Positions 37,526 through 46,254 of a DNA stretch of 64,000 nucleotides are shown in pieces. Within the stretch, counting starts at the first letter, position 1. The number at the start of each line of letters is the position of its first letter. Below the pieces are notes generated by a model. That model had not been told where the DNA came from, made no database searches, and saw nothing but the letters and a program-made list of their open reading frames with translations. The stretch is taken from assembly GCF_006874425.1 (NCBI RefSeq), contig NZ_VIJZ01000003.1:372001-436000 (forward strand), in the 5' to 3' direction. The stretch is from Paenibacillus ottowii. Lineage in GTDB: Bacteria; Bacillota; Bacilli; Paenibacillales; Paenibacillaceae. A program made the position numbers and the translations under genes.

Positions 37526-38719
37526 ATGGATAACCAACATTACGTTATTATTGGAGGCGGCGTAGCCGCTGTCAACGCGGCAAAAGCGATTAGAGATCAT
37601 GATGAGCTAGCCGAAATTTCGATCTACGGGGAAGAATCCTCCCTTCCGTATAACAGAGTCAAGCTTTCCAAGGCACTATTCACTGACTTGCACAGCGACA
37701 AAATCCTGATCAAAAAGGAAAAATGGTTTGCCAGTCAACGAATTCATGTCTATTCAAGCATCAAGGTTACTGCGATACATGCAGCCGATTCCACCATCGA
37801 AACAGTTAACGGTCAAATCGTTGCTTATGACAAGCTGCTGCTGTGTACAGGAGCCCACAACCGTAAGCTTGTGCTGGACGGGGCTTCACTAAGGAACGTT
37901 CACAATATTCGTTTTAGACAAGATGCCGACAGCCTTAAGGCGAAGCTACAAAAGGATGACCGGATATGTATCATCGGCGGCGGTATTCAAGGCGTGGAGA
38001 CCGCCTGGTCCTTTCAGCAAGCAGGATATGCCGTAACCATTCTGGAAGCTTCGCAACGGCTTATGCCCCGCCAGCTAGACGAAAAGGCCTCCGCTATTTT
38101 GACCCGCCGAGTCATCGAACAAGGCACCCAGGTACGCCTTGGCCAAGGCGTAAAGCGTATTATAGGCACGGAGCATGTAGAGAGCGTTGAGCTACAAGAC
38201 GGCGCTGTTATTCCCTGCGAGCATGTCGTGTATTCTATCGGCATTGTGCCTAATACGGAGCTTGCGCGCCAAACCGGCCTTGATATTGGGCAAGGTATTT
38301 TGGTGAACGCACAGATGGAGACCAGCTACGCCAATATTTATGCGGCAGGTGATGTGGCCGAGTTCCACAATAGAGTGGATGGATTGTGGGAAAGTGCTAT
38401 GGAGCAAGGGAAAATTGCTGGCACGAATATGGCGGGCGTTTCCGCAGCTTACCAGCGTCCCATCTCTGTCACCCTGTCCAACAGCTATGAATGCCCCTTG
38501 TTTTCCATCGGTCTGGTAGATGAGCAGGAATGCGACACCAGCCTGACCCGTGAAAATCAAGTTTCTTATACACGTATGTTCATACAAAACGGCTCTATCT
38601 GCGGCGTGATTGGCTTCGGTGATGCTCTTGCTTCACTTCCATTTAAAGCAGCCATTGTCCAAGGACTCAGTCCAGATGCACCAGAGCTTACAAAAATTTT
38701 AGATGACAAGGAGAACTAA
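37526..38719 (+). CDS. NADH:rubredoxin oxidoreductase-type flavoprotein
   Basis: 397-residue FAD-dependent pyridine-nucleotide disulphide reductase fold. The FAD motif [20 protein letters not shown] is at the N-terminus, the NAD motif [20 protein letters not shown] in the middle, and the second FAD motif [10 protein letters not shown] later. It resembles NorW, NirB N-terminal parts and clostridial rubredoxin reductases. Its place between the flavodiiron and rubredoxin genes (2 nt to the latter) argues that it passes electrons from NADH to rubredoxin. Confidence 0.9.
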   Translation: MDNQHYVIIGGGVAAVNAAKAIRDHDELAEISIYGEESSLPYNRVKLSKALFTDLHSDKILIKKEKWFASQRIHVYSSIKVTAIHAADSTIETVNGQIVAYDKLLLCTGAHNRKLVLDGASLRNVHNIRFRQDADSLKAKLQKDDRICIIGGGIQGVETAWSFQQAGYAVTILEASQRLMPRQLDEKASAILTRRVIEQGTQVRLGQGVKRIIGTEHVESVELQDGAVIPCEHVVYSIGIVPNTELARQTGLDIGQGILVNAQMETSYANIYAAGDVAEFHNRVDGLWESAMEQGKIAGTNMAGVSAAYQRPISVTLSNSYECPLFSIGLVDEQECDTSLTRENQVSYTRMFIQNGSICGVIGFGDALASLPFKAAIVQGLSPDAPELTKILDDKEN

Positions 38720-38721
38720 AG

Positions 38722-38892
38722 ATGAAAAAATATGTATGTCAACCCTGTGGATACGTTTATGACCCTGCTATGGGTGACCCAGATGAAGACGTTATGCCAG
38801 GTACAGCGTTCGAAGAGCTTCCGGAAGATTGGGTTTGTCCAGTCTGTGGTGAGGATCAGGGCCATTTTGCCCCTATAGATGATACAGAATAA
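38722..38892 (+). CDS. Rubredoxin
   Basis: 56-residue iron protein with a single Fe bound by four cysteines: CQPC at 6-9 and CPVC at 39-42, each followed by Gly. The middle [23 protein letters not shown] is textbook rubredoxin. AAGGAGAA precedes the ATG, which comes 2 nt after the reductase stop. It carries electrons to the flavodiiron protein. This completes a three-component O2/NO reductase. Confidence 0.97.
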   Translation: MKKYVCQPCGYVYDPAMGDPDEDVMPGTAFEELPEDWVCPVCGEDQGHFAPIDDTE

Positions 38893-38938
38893 TAAGAGTA
38901 CGCTATACTTTTTAGTTTCCGGTTGATGAATGGAGTGA

Positions 38939-39658
38939 ATGAATGTGAATGAGATGTCCTGCCCCTGCCAGTGCGAACAGGAGCCCTGTGCCCGCAAAGT
39001 GCCTATCTTTTCCTCTTTGTCCTGCGAAGATTTGTGCAAGGTTAGCTCCATGATCCGGCACCGCAAATATCAGAAAGGCGAGGCCTTGATTGTCGAGGAA
39101 CAGGCTTCCGATACGTTGTACATTATTAAAAGCGGACACGTCAAGCTTTTGAAAATGACCCCTCAGGGAAAAGAGCAAATTCTGCACATTCTGACAACTG
39201 GCGATTTTTTTGGTGAGTTGAACATATTTAATAGCGACGAGCTGAGCAATTTTAGTGCATATGCCCTAAAGGATACGGATATTTGTATGCTCACCAAGGA
39301 TGATATGGAGGAGTTGATCCGCAACAATCCAGATATCTCCTTGAGGCTGCTTAAAACGATTACCAAACGCTTGGCACATACTGAAAACCTGGCTCAAAGC
39401 CTGGCTACCAAAGACCCGGAAATCCGTATCGCCTACATGATTCTCGAACTCGGACATAAATACGGCAAGCCGAACGGCTCCTATATTAAAATAAATCTCC
39501 CCCTTTCACGCGAAGAGATGGCTAATTATGTGGGTGTCACACGTGAAACCATCAGCCGCAAATTCGGCAAATTTGAACAGTTGGGGATTATTCATACCAA
39601 GGGTACACGAGAGCTTACCATCTGCGATGTACAGAAACTGAACGAATATATGGATTGA
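38939..39658 (+). CDS. Crp/Fnr-family regulator with an N-terminal cysteine cluster
   Basis: 239 residues. The N-terminus has cysteines at 8, 10, 12, 17, 29 and 33, and there is a Cys116 in the cyclic-nucleotide-type sensor domain. This is like E. coli Fnr (N-terminal cluster plus one central Cys) rather than B. subtilis Fnr, whose cluster is C-terminal. It suggests an oxygen- or NO-sensitive iron-sulphur cluster. The HTH recognition helix VTRETISRKFGKF has the E-xx-SR pattern that reads TGTGA half-sites. It sits 46 nt after rubredoxin. The palindrome at 36110-36127 is its probable target. Start is uncertain among 38939, 38945 (GTG) and 38954. Confidence 0.9.
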   Translation: MNVNEMSCPCQCEQEPCARKVPIFSSLSCEDLCKVSSMIRHRKYQKGEALIVEEQASDTLYIIKSGHVKLLKMTPQGKEQILHILTTGDFFGELNIFNSDELSNFSAYALKDTDICMLTKDDMEELIRNNPDISLRLLKTITKRLAHTENLAQSLATKDPEIRIAYMILELGHKYGKPNGSYIKINLPLSREEMANYVGVTRETISRKFGKFEQLGIIHTKGTRELTICDVQKLNEYMD

Positions 39659-39706
39659 AGTATAACAGCTTACTCTTTATAAATAAGCAAATGGAGAGGA
39701 ATAGAT

Positions 39707-40117
39707 ATGGCGGCTTCCGAAACAAAGGCAAGGTATGGAATCTGGCCAAGGAAACGTCTCGGGAGAAGGAATTGGCGGAAATTGATTCGAGACAAGGTCG
39801 TTCCTTTGGTGGACAAGTATGGTGCTAATCTCGACGAGGTGCTTGAACAAGCCATCTTGACTGGATGGTTTTTGCCACAGCCGAATCCCATGGAATTCTA
39901 TGTGCTGGATGTTCTGGATTTGGTGGTTGATTTCGGATCCTCGGAACAGGTAGCCGCATGTGCACACCGATACATCCGTCATTTATCGGAGGAAATGCAG
40001 GACACCTTCAGGAAAGATTATGAAGCCTATCAAAGGGATGAACAGGCTGCAAGCACGATAGCATTCCGCAAGTTGATCCCTCTTATGGTGGAGAGAAACA
40101 TTTCCTTGCCGCAGTGA
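39707..40117 (+). CDS. Uncharacterised 136-aa protein next to the Fnr gene
   Basis: Not recognised. A basic N-terminus (KARYGIWPRKRLGRRNWRKLIRDKV) is followed by a mostly helical, acidic body (DLVVDFGSSEQVAACAHRYIRHLSEEMQDTFRKDYEAYQ). No signal peptide, membrane segment or metal motif; one Cys. An ATGGAGAGGAATAG site precedes the ATG, so it is probably a real gene, read 48 nt after the regulator and perhaps in its transcript. Confidence 0.65.
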   Translation: MAASETKARYGIWPRKRLGRRNWRKLIRDKVVPLVDKYGANLDEVLEQAILTGWFLPQPNPMEFYVLDVLDLVVDFGSSEQVAACAHRYIRHLSEEMQDTFRKDYEAYQRDEQAASTIAFRKLIPLMVERNISLPQ

Positions 40118-40227
40118 AAAAATATTGGCGGGCTCGTATATATAGCAGGAGCAACTGGATCAGCTATAAGGAAGTCCGGCGGCTATGGGCCACTTCTTGT
40201 GCCCAACGGAAAATGAATGTGAATTAA

Positions 40228-40254
40228 GGGCGATCACCTGTGCGGTGACCGCCC
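40228..40254. terminator. Hairpin between convergent genes
   Basis: GGGCGATCACC and GGTGACCGCCC pair with one mismatch. No long T-run, so a weak terminator. Confidence 0.5.
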
Positions 40255-40259
40255 ATCAC

Positions 40260-42143
40260 TCATTCTGCGGATAAAAAAGCTATATTTGTGGCCTTGGGAA
40301 GCGCAGCCTGAGCTGTAGCCGGCCTGGAGCAATCCCACACCACTTTGACCAAATACCCAAACAACAGCACGTTTAGCAATGATGTCACACACAAAATAAT
40401 ACCGTAATGATCCTGAGCATTAGAGCTATAGAAAATATCAAAGGTGTTCAGGAAAATCGTAAGACTGAATCCACCCGCGAGCCACAAAAATCTGCGATCC
40501 CGCAAATACAAGTACGCCAGTACAGCTAACGCCGCCGCAGGGAACAAGTATCGTTCATGCATGCTGGAGGCGAAGGTAAATACACCTGCAATGAGTACCA
40601 GTGCAGCAGCTGCCGCAAATTGTGGTTTCCGACTGCGGATATACATCCACCCTGTAAACAGAGTCACCAGCACAATACAGATCATGCCCCACGTATGGTA
40701 ACTGAACAGAAACAGCGTGGTAGTGTCCTGCGTATAATTGCCACCAATGAGTGCAAAGAAATTATACGCGTTCACCGAAGCATATGGATACTCTCCAACC
40801 GTTCCCTTGTATAGATCAAGCAGCCATAGCGGCTTCTGCCCCCACGAAAATGGCAATATGACCAGAATGGTTGTCACAACGGCGCCGCCAATGGATAACA
40901 GCCAAGGCTGTATTTTGCGCTGTCTCAGCAGTTCGAAGAACAGAACCGGCCCATAAATAATGCCCTGTGGCTTCATCAGTACCGCTATCGTAAATAGTAC
41001 AGCGGACCAGCCGATTCGGTTTTCCACCAACAGCACAATCATACCCACAATCAGCATGGTAAAGAAAGAATCTACCTGTCCCCAGAAGGCCGAATTGATA
41101 AATATAGCCGGGTTAAATACGTAGAATATAGCCAATCCGAGGCTCACTCCATAGCCGACCCGTTTGCTTGCCAACCGGTACAGCATGTACGCTGTCACGA
41201 TATCGGCTAATATATTTGGAAGCCGCAGCAATACGGACATATAAGGGCTAAAAGCATCCGTAGTACCGATTTTACCGATCACATATAAGATATAAATATA
41301 GAACGGTGGATAATCACTGGAACCATTCGTGTAAAAGCCTGACAAGCTATCCGCTGCGGTCGTAGCCCAGTTTCGGAACAGCATTAAATCCATGTGGCCC
41401 GAGATCCATGGGGTGATCGCCATTCTTAAAAAGAACCCTGCACCCAACACGGTCCACAGCATCAGTCCCCGGTTACGTTCCCCGAGCTTCCATTCTTGAG
41501 CCCGAAAACGGTATGTAATAAAGACAAATGCACCGAAGAACAAAGCGGCGAAAATCGCCAGCGGAGTTGCATAAGCAGATGAAGAATTTCCATTTCTTCC
41601 ACCACCCATACCACCGCCAGGACCTCCCATGCCCATTCCAGCTCCGTTACCAGACATGCGACCGGGACCTCTGTGCTGTCCGTCTCTAGCAACACCGTTG
41701 CCGTCCGTTGCAGACGTATCATTCCCGGCCTTTGTACCTTGGTCACCCGATATGGATGGGTTTTCAGTAGTGGAGTTGGTCGTCTGGCCTGTCGTCCCCT
41801 GGTTCTTGCTGTCAGCAAAGCTGTTCGCCCCATCCGTAGATGCTGAGGACGAATTTTGTTGACCTTGTCCTACACTTCCTGTTCTACGGTTCCCCGCAGT
41901 CTGACCGTCAGAGGAACGTTGCCCCGGCCCTCCCATACCTCCGCCTGGTCCTCCTTCGAACCCGCCGGATGAACCTTGCCTAACTACCACAGACTGAGAT
42001 GCGGAACTGCCTGAATAACTCCATAACGATACGATACTAACGGCAGCACACAATATGAGACTAAATAGAAGTATGTATTTCAGACCGTTCACTTTCCAAA
42101 CGTTCAAATCCGATGCACCTCTCTTTATTTCTATTTTCCTCAT
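40260..42143 (-). CDS. Membrane glycosyltransferase of GT-C type with a Gly/Ser-rich loop
   Basis: 627-residue polytopic protein. After a first membrane segment (about 24-44) comes an extracellular low-complexity stretch of about 140 residues, very rich in Gly, Ser, Asn and Gln (GGFEGGPGGGMGGPG near its start, GGPGGGMGGGRNGNSS near its end). Ten or more membrane helices follow. The first loop of the GT-C core has WISGHMDLMLFRNW with a candidate catalytic Asp, then SSDYPPFYIYILY, as in GT39/GT87 mannosyltransferase-like proteins using polyprenyl-phosphate sugars. Acceptor unknown; cell-wall or surface polymer glycosylation is likely. Monocistronic. Confidence 0.78.
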   Translation of the reverse strand: MRKIEIKRGASDLNVWKVNGLKYILLFSLILCAAVSIVSLWSYSGSSASQSVVVRQGSSGGFEGGPGGGMGGPGQRSSDGQTAGNRRTGSVGQGQQNSSSASTDGANSFADSKNQGTTGQTTNSTTENPSISGDQGTKAGNDTSATDGNGVARDGQHRGPGRMSGNGAGMGMGGPGGGMGGGRNGNSSSAYATPLAIFAALFFGAFVFITYRFRAQEWKLGERNRGLMLWTVLGAGFFLRMAITPWISGHMDLMLFRNWATTAADSLSGFYTNGSSDYPPFYIYILYVIGKIGTTDAFSPYMSVLLRLPNILADIVTAYMLYRLASKRVGYGVSLGLAIFYVFNPAIFINSAFWGQVDSFFTMLIVGMIVLLVENRIGWSAVLFTIAVLMKPQGIIYGPVLFFELLRQRKIQPWLLSIGGAVVTTILVILPFSWGQKPLWLLDLYKGTVGEYPYASVNAYNFFALIGGNYTQDTTTLFLFSYHTWGMICIVLVTLFTGWMYIRSRKPQFAAAAALVLIAGVFTFASSMHERYLFPAAALAVLAYLYLRDRRFLWLAGGFSLTIFLNTFDIFYSSNAQDHYGIILCVTSLLNVLLFGYLVKVVWDCSRPATAQAALPKATNIAFLSAE

Positions 42144-42207
42144 ATTGTATCTGCCTTAGCTTAGGACTTTGTGAGTTCTGGCTGAATGTTAGCTGAAAAC
42201 GGAATCA

Positions 42208-42918
42208 TTACACTGAACACTGCTGCTCCATCTCCATAATCGCGCTTTCTAGCTGAGATTGTGGGTGCTTCAGCATGTTGCCATGGCCGACTGCTAATAA
42301 AGAAGGGCTGAAAGACGCCAGCTTTTTGGCGCTTTTCAGCGAAACATCCTTGTCCCAGGTAGCCAGTGCCGGAAAAGGAAACAGTGGCTTGAGCTTTCCC
42401 GCCACCGCGACACCACCTCGAATCTGGAAGGCATCGCCTGCAATTAACGCACGGGTACGGGTATCCAAAAATGCCATCGAGCCCGGCGTATGTCCCGGTG
42501 CGCTGATCGCCAGCAGCGAACCCACGTTATCCCCATCCTCTAGTAAAATGTCAGGCTGGGTAAGGATATTTTTTGGCACGCTGCCCCGAATAGGAGTGTC
42601 CGGTTCGCCTGCCTCCAACGATACATCCCCCTTCAGAAGCCGAGCATCCCGCCTTGAGATGAATACTTTCGCCTCAGGATATCTTGCCTTCAATTTATCC
42701 AAAGCACCTACATGATCTCCATGCGCATGGGTAAGTACAATTCGTATAATCGGCTGCCCAATCCGCTCCGCAGCCTGTTCAATACCCTTAGCACTGTATG
42801 GCAATCCGGCATCAATCAGAGTAAGCCCCTCCTTTTCCTCCACCAAATAACAGTTCACCGGGAACAACCGAGGCATAAACGTCAATTGATACAGGTGCTG
42901 CACCTGAACGATACGCAT
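42208..42918 (-). CDS. Metallo-beta-lactamase-fold hydrolase
   Basis: 236-residue MBL-fold enzyme. Metal ligands are visible: THAHGDHVGA (HxHxDH), the His in SAPGHTPGSMAFLD, the Asp in ALIAGDAFQIR, and the last His in AVGHG. The fold binds two metal ions and usually hydrolyses thioesters or lactones. The promoter region holds two copies of the motif found at the TetR promoter, so it is probably repressed by the TetR at 43846-44451 and induced by an unknown compound. Confidence 0.88.
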   Translation of the reverse strand: MRIVQVQHLYQLTFMPRLFPVNCYLVEEKEGLTLIDAGLPYSAKGIEQAAERIGQPIIRIVLTHAHGDHVGALDKLKARYPEAKVFISRRDARLLKGDVSLEAGEPDTPIRGSVPKNILTQPDILLEDGDNVGSLLAISAPGHTPGSMAFLDTRTRALIAGDAFQIRGGVAVAGKLKPLFPFPALATWDKDVSLKSAKKLASFSPSLLAVGHGNMLKHPQSQLESAIMEMEQQCSV

Positions 42919-42945
42919 TTTGTCTCATCTCCTTGTTTTCATTTA

Positions 42946-42983
42946 AACTAATACTATTAGTATTATAATTAATATAATTAGTC
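42946..42983. promoter_or_regulatory. Two TetR-type operator copies at the MBL promoter
   Basis: AACTAA-TACTA-TTAGTA (42946-42962) and ATTAA-TATAA-TTAGT (42968-42982) both fit ACTAA-N5-TTAGT, the second with one mismatch. They overlap the likely leftward promoter (TTGATT, 18 nt, TATAAT on the minus strand). Confidence 0.6.
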
Positions 42984-43032
42984 AAAATCAAACTTTTTTC
43001 GTATATACCCGCGGAAACGTTATACAAAAGGC

Positions 43033-43071
43033 AAAAGGCAGACCCGGAATCCTACCTCTGGGTCTGCCTTT
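43033..43071 (-). terminator. Terminator after the SDR gene
   Basis: AAAAGGCAGACCC pairs with GGGTCTGCCTTT; T-rich on the minus strand. Confidence 0.8.
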
Positions 43072-43106
43072 ATTCATATTATGCATATACCGTTCAGTCA
43101 TCAGCT

Positions 43107-43745
43107 TTACCGAATGGCCTCAGCGATAGGCGTACTGCCGGACACCAAATCAATCGCACGACGATACGTTTGCTTTTCCTCCAGAACTGCTACCACCGTT
43201 GCCGCTACATCCTCTCGTGGGATGGTATGGCTGGTGAGATCTCCAATGGTATCAACCTTGCCAGTACCAGCATCATCTGTCAGCCCGCCTGGACGAAGAA
43301 TCGTGTAATCCAGATTGCTCGCTTCCAGCAAGCGATCTGCATAATGCTTTGCCACGTAATATGGCTTAATCGACTCAGGCCATTGCTCCCTGTTCTCTGC
43401 GTGTAGAGCGCTGACCATAATGAAGCGCCGGATACCCGCTTGCTCAGCGGCTTCCATCGCCTTGACTGCTCCGTCAAGATCGATGAGCAGCGTTTTATCC
43501 GCTCCTGTGTTGCCGCCGGAGCCTGCCGTGAACACGACAGCATCGCTGCCTTGTATAGCTGCGGCAATTTCACCTACCGTCCCTTCAAGGTCAGCTACTA
43601 CCGTTTCTGCTCCCAAACGTTCAAGCGCTTCCGCCTGATCCGATTTGCGGATCAACGCCTTTACGCGATGTGGTCCATGTTGCCCCAGTAGGCGAACGAG
43701 ATGTTTGCCTACTTTTCCATTGGCACCAATCACCAGTACGTTCAC
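43107..43745 (-). CDS. NAD(P)-binding SDR-like protein (YwnB/YhfK type)
   Basis: 212-residue atypical short-chain dehydrogenase. It has the Rossmann motif VLVIGANGKVGKHLVRLL at the N-terminus, LEASNLDYTILRPGGL, and a YxxxK-like PYYVAKHYAD. Relatives in Bacillus (YwnB, YhfK, YtbQ) are NADPH-binding proteins often induced by quinones or disulphide stress. A perfect palindrome GTCTACAGTAGAC lies 31 nt upstream of the start, suggesting its own repressor. Monocistronic by its terminator. Confidence 0.87.
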   Translation of the reverse strand: MNVLVIGANGKVGKHLVRLLGQHGPHRVKALIRKSDQAEALERLGAETVVADLEGTVGEIAAAIQGSDAVVFTAGSGGNTGADKTLLIDLDGAVKAMEAAEQAGIRRFIMVSALHAENREQWPESIKPYYVAKHYADRLLEASNLDYTILRPGGLTDDAGTGKVDTIGDLTSHTIPREDVAATVVAVLEEKQTYRRAIDLVSGSTPIAEAIR

Positions 43746-43775
43746 TCAAATCCCTCCTGATATTCACAGTCTCTC

Positions 43776-43788
43776 GTCTACAGTAGAC
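43776..43788. promoter_or_regulatory. Perfect palindrome upstream of the SDR gene
   Basis: GTCTAC-A-GTAGAC. A plausible operator for an HxlR- or MarR-type redox regulator not encoded here. Confidence 0.4.
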
Positions 43789-43845
43789 TGATATATTTTA
43801 CCCTTTGAGTCCAGAAGGCAATCGTATGGCTAAATCAGGTTGAAT

Positions 43846-44451
43846 TCAGTTTTTATCTGAAGGCTCTCCCTCTCGCTTTTGCTGCAACACACGAAGACCT
43901 GCGCAAAAGGTGTCCATCATCACTTCAATACTCTGATCCACATCTACAGGTAAACCAAAACCGCCCTTTGGTTCAAGCGAGGCAAAACCATGAAGAAGAC
44001 TGCGGAATCCCCTCGCTGCATGAATGCAATCTGCTTCGTTGAAGCCGTAGCCACTGGATAGCACGGTAATGACGAGCTCCGCTACGCGATCTGCAGCGTG
44101 TCTCAGCTCGATATCATTTCGGTCGGTTGCATACAGCATCGCTTCATACAAACCAGGCCGCTCGCGCGCATACTGCATATACGCACTCCCCATAGCAGTC
44201 AGCGCATCTTCGCCTGCTCGGCCTACGGCTGCGCTCATCAATGCTTCCTCTAATTTTCCGAGGCTATGTAATGCCAGCACTTGACGTAATCCGTTCAACC
44301 CATTTACGTGGTTGTACAAGGATGGGGGGCGAATATGCAGCTTTTGCGCCAACGTAGTGAGCGTGACATCTCCCATCCCCCGTTCATTGGCAATATCCTC
44401 GGCAGCCGCCAGGATATCTTGTAGCTTTAGTCCATTTCTAGGTGACATCAT
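43846..44451 (-). CDS. TetR/AcrR-family regulator
   Basis: 201 residues from ATG 44451, which follows AAAGGGGACAGG; the in-frame start 54 nt earlier has no site. The N-terminal HTH (VTLTTLAQKLHIRPPSLYNHVNGLNGLRQ) is of TetR type, and the C-terminal half (WHG-like LLHGFASLEPKGGFG) is the TetR_C_33 ligand and dimerisation domain. A 17-bp palindrome sits in its own promoter (44527-44543), and the same half-sites lie at the MBL gene, so autoregulation plus control of the MBL gene is likely. Ligand unknown. Confidence 0.9.
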   Translation of the reverse strand: MMSPRNGLKLQDILAAAEDIANERGMGDVTLTTLAQKLHIRPPSLYNHVNGLNGLRQVLALHSLGKLEEALMSAAVGRAGEDALTAMGSAYMQYARERPGLYEAMLYATDRNDIELRHAADRVAELVITVLSSGYGFNEADCIHAARGFRSLLHGFASLEPKGGFGLPVDVDQSIEVMMDTFCAGLRVLQQKREGEPSDKN

Positions 44452-44526
44452 CCTGTCCCCTTTCGTTGAATTCCTATGTAAGGTCATTTTTATATACATA
44501 TACAAACTAAATTCTTATTCTATCTT

Positions 44527-44543
44527 AACTAATCATGTTAGTT
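44527..44543. promoter_or_regulatory. TetR autoregulatory operator
   Basis: AACTAA-TCATG-TTAGTT, a perfect inverted repeat apart from the odd central base. It precedes the -10-like TAGAAT of the leftward tetR-type gene. Confidence 0.6.
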
Positions 44544-44693
44544 TATACAAAGAAAGTACCGTTTGCAAACAGCTCCATATCCCAGCCCTTTTTTAGAAGA
44601 AGAGCCTGTAGGATATTACTGGTATAATACAAAGAGATGATAAAGCCGATCTGATATTTTTTCCGATTCCCTGCAAAGGAGCTAGCTATATCT

Positions 44694-45434
44694 ATGGAGC
44701 CCAAGCCATTTCCAGCTATTGAGTTTAACCATGTCACCAAATATTTCACCGGGTCGGGACAACAACGTGCTGTCCTGAACGGAATTACGGCAAAAGTCTC
44801 TCGCGGAAAAATCACGACCCTGGTCGGTCCGTCAGGGTCTGGCAAAAGCACGCTGCTTTCACTGTGCAATCTTTTGCTAACATCGGATGAAGGAGAAATC
44901 AGCATCCTTGGTAAGCCTATAACCGAGTGGGAGATCCCTGAACTGAGACGAAAGGTAGCATTGGTTTTCCAAGATGCCCCCATGCTTCAGGGTACGGTCC
45001 TCTACAACCTCCAGACCGTAGAGCGGCTACATGGTAAGGTACTGGAAGATCCAGTTGGCCTGTTAGAGCGCGTAGGACTCACTCGTGACCTGCTGGAGCA
45101 GAAGGCGCAAGAGCTGTCCGGCGGACAAAGACAGCGCCTGGCCCTGGCGCGGACGCTCGCGAATCGCCCGGATATTTTACTACTGGATGAGATTACTTCC
45201 GCACTGGACCCCGCCTCAGTCAAAGAGGTTGAGGAACTGCTGCTTCAAATGAACAAAGAAGAGGGAACAACGATGATCTGGATTACGCACCATATGGAAC
45301 AAGCCCGCAGGGTAGGTCACGAGACATGGCTGATGATCGACGGAAGACTGGTTGAACAAGCGGATACAGAGGCGTTTTTTAACGCTCCACAGCATAGTGA
45401 AACCCGCAAGTTTGTAGCAGGAGAATGGCTATGA
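44694..45434 (+). CDS. fetA: ABC transporter ATP-binding protein, FetA/YbbL type
   Basis: 246-residue ATPase. Walker A GPSGSGKST, signature LSGGQRQRLALARTLA, Walker B ILLLDEITSALD and the switch His in WITHHMEQA are all intact. It is coupled by a 4-nt overlap to a UPF0014 membrane protein. In E. coli the FetAB pair is reported to export iron and protect against peroxide. The same role is probable here but untested. Confidence 0.88.
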   Translation: MEPKPFPAIEFNHVTKYFTGSGQQRAVLNGITAKVSRGKITTLVGPSGSGKSTLLSLCNLLLTSDEGEISILGKPITEWEIPELRRKVALVFQDAPMLQGTVLYNLQTVERLHGKVLEDPVGLLERVGLTRDLLEQKAQELSGGQRQRLALARTLANRPDILLLDEITSALDPASVKEVEELLLQMNKEEGTTMIWITHHMEQARRVGHETWLMIDGRLVEQADTEAFFNAPQHSETRKFVAGEWL

Positions 45435-46192
45435 CGATTGTTGCTTTGATTCTTTCTCTGGGTTTTGTATTTATTGCCATCGTCATGTCCAAGTCCTTCA
45501 AACTCGGTCTGGACCGAGACATTATTATTGCTACGATCAGAGCATCCGTTCAGCTACTGGCGATTGGATATGTGCTGCATTTGATTTTTGGGATGCAAAG
45601 CTACGGATTTATCGTATTATTCATTCTGCTGATGATCACTGTAGCTTCTCAAAATGTTGCACGCAAAGGACGTTTTATCCCCCGTCTCATGTGGAAGTCA
45701 TTTCTGACGTTGCTATGTGTGGAAATCGTAACACAGGCATTCCTGATTGGCCTGCACATCATTCCGGCGACAGCCCGGTATATGATTACGATTAGCGGGA
45801 TGATCATCGGCAGCTCCATGATTTTGTCCAGCCTGCTGGTATCACGGCTCAAGTCGGAAGTCCTGCTGCGCAAGCCTGAAATCATGCTCATTCTCGCTCT
45901 GGGGGGAACACCTCGACAAGCCATCTTCCCTATACTGAAGAATTGCATACGTTCCAGTATGATTCCCACCATTGAGGGTCAGAAAACACTCGGGCTTGTT
46001 CAGCTTCCCGGCATGATGACCGGACAAATCATCGCAGGCGCCAATCCGATTGTCGCCGTGCGTTTGCAATTGCTCATCGTATTCACGACTATGACCTCTG
46101 CCATTTTGACCAGCGTGCTGCTCAGCCTGTTCATTTACCCGACATTATTTACCCGCCAGCAACAACTGCGCACAGAGTCATGGGAAGTCTGA
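45431..46192 (+). CDS. fetB: UPF0014 membrane subunit, FetB/YbbM type
   Basis: 253 residues from the ATG at 45431, which overlaps the fetA stop (ATGA) and lies 8 nt after AGGAG; the ATG 6 nt upstream is too close to the site. About seven hydrophobic segments. The UPF0014 signatures TISGMIIGSSMILSSLLVSRLKSE and LPGMMTGQIIAGANPIVAVRLQ are clear. Membrane part of the FetAB transporter. Confidence 0.9.
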   Translation: MTIVALILSLGFVFIAIVMSKSFKLGLDRDIIIATIRASVQLLAIGYVLHLIFGMQSYGFIVLFILLMITVASQNVARKGRFIPRLMWKSFLTLLCVEIVTQAFLIGLHIIPATARYMITISGMIIGSSMILSSLLVSRLKSEVLLRKPEIMLILALGGTPRQAIFPILKNCIRSSMIPTIEGQKTLGLVQLPGMMTGQIIAGANPIVAVRLQLLIVFTTMTSAILTSVLLSLFIYPTLFTRQQQLRTESWEV

Positions 46193-46254
46193 TAGAGACG
46201 GGTATACCCAGTTATTTACCAACCATTTTCCATTTATCAAAATAAAATAGACAT

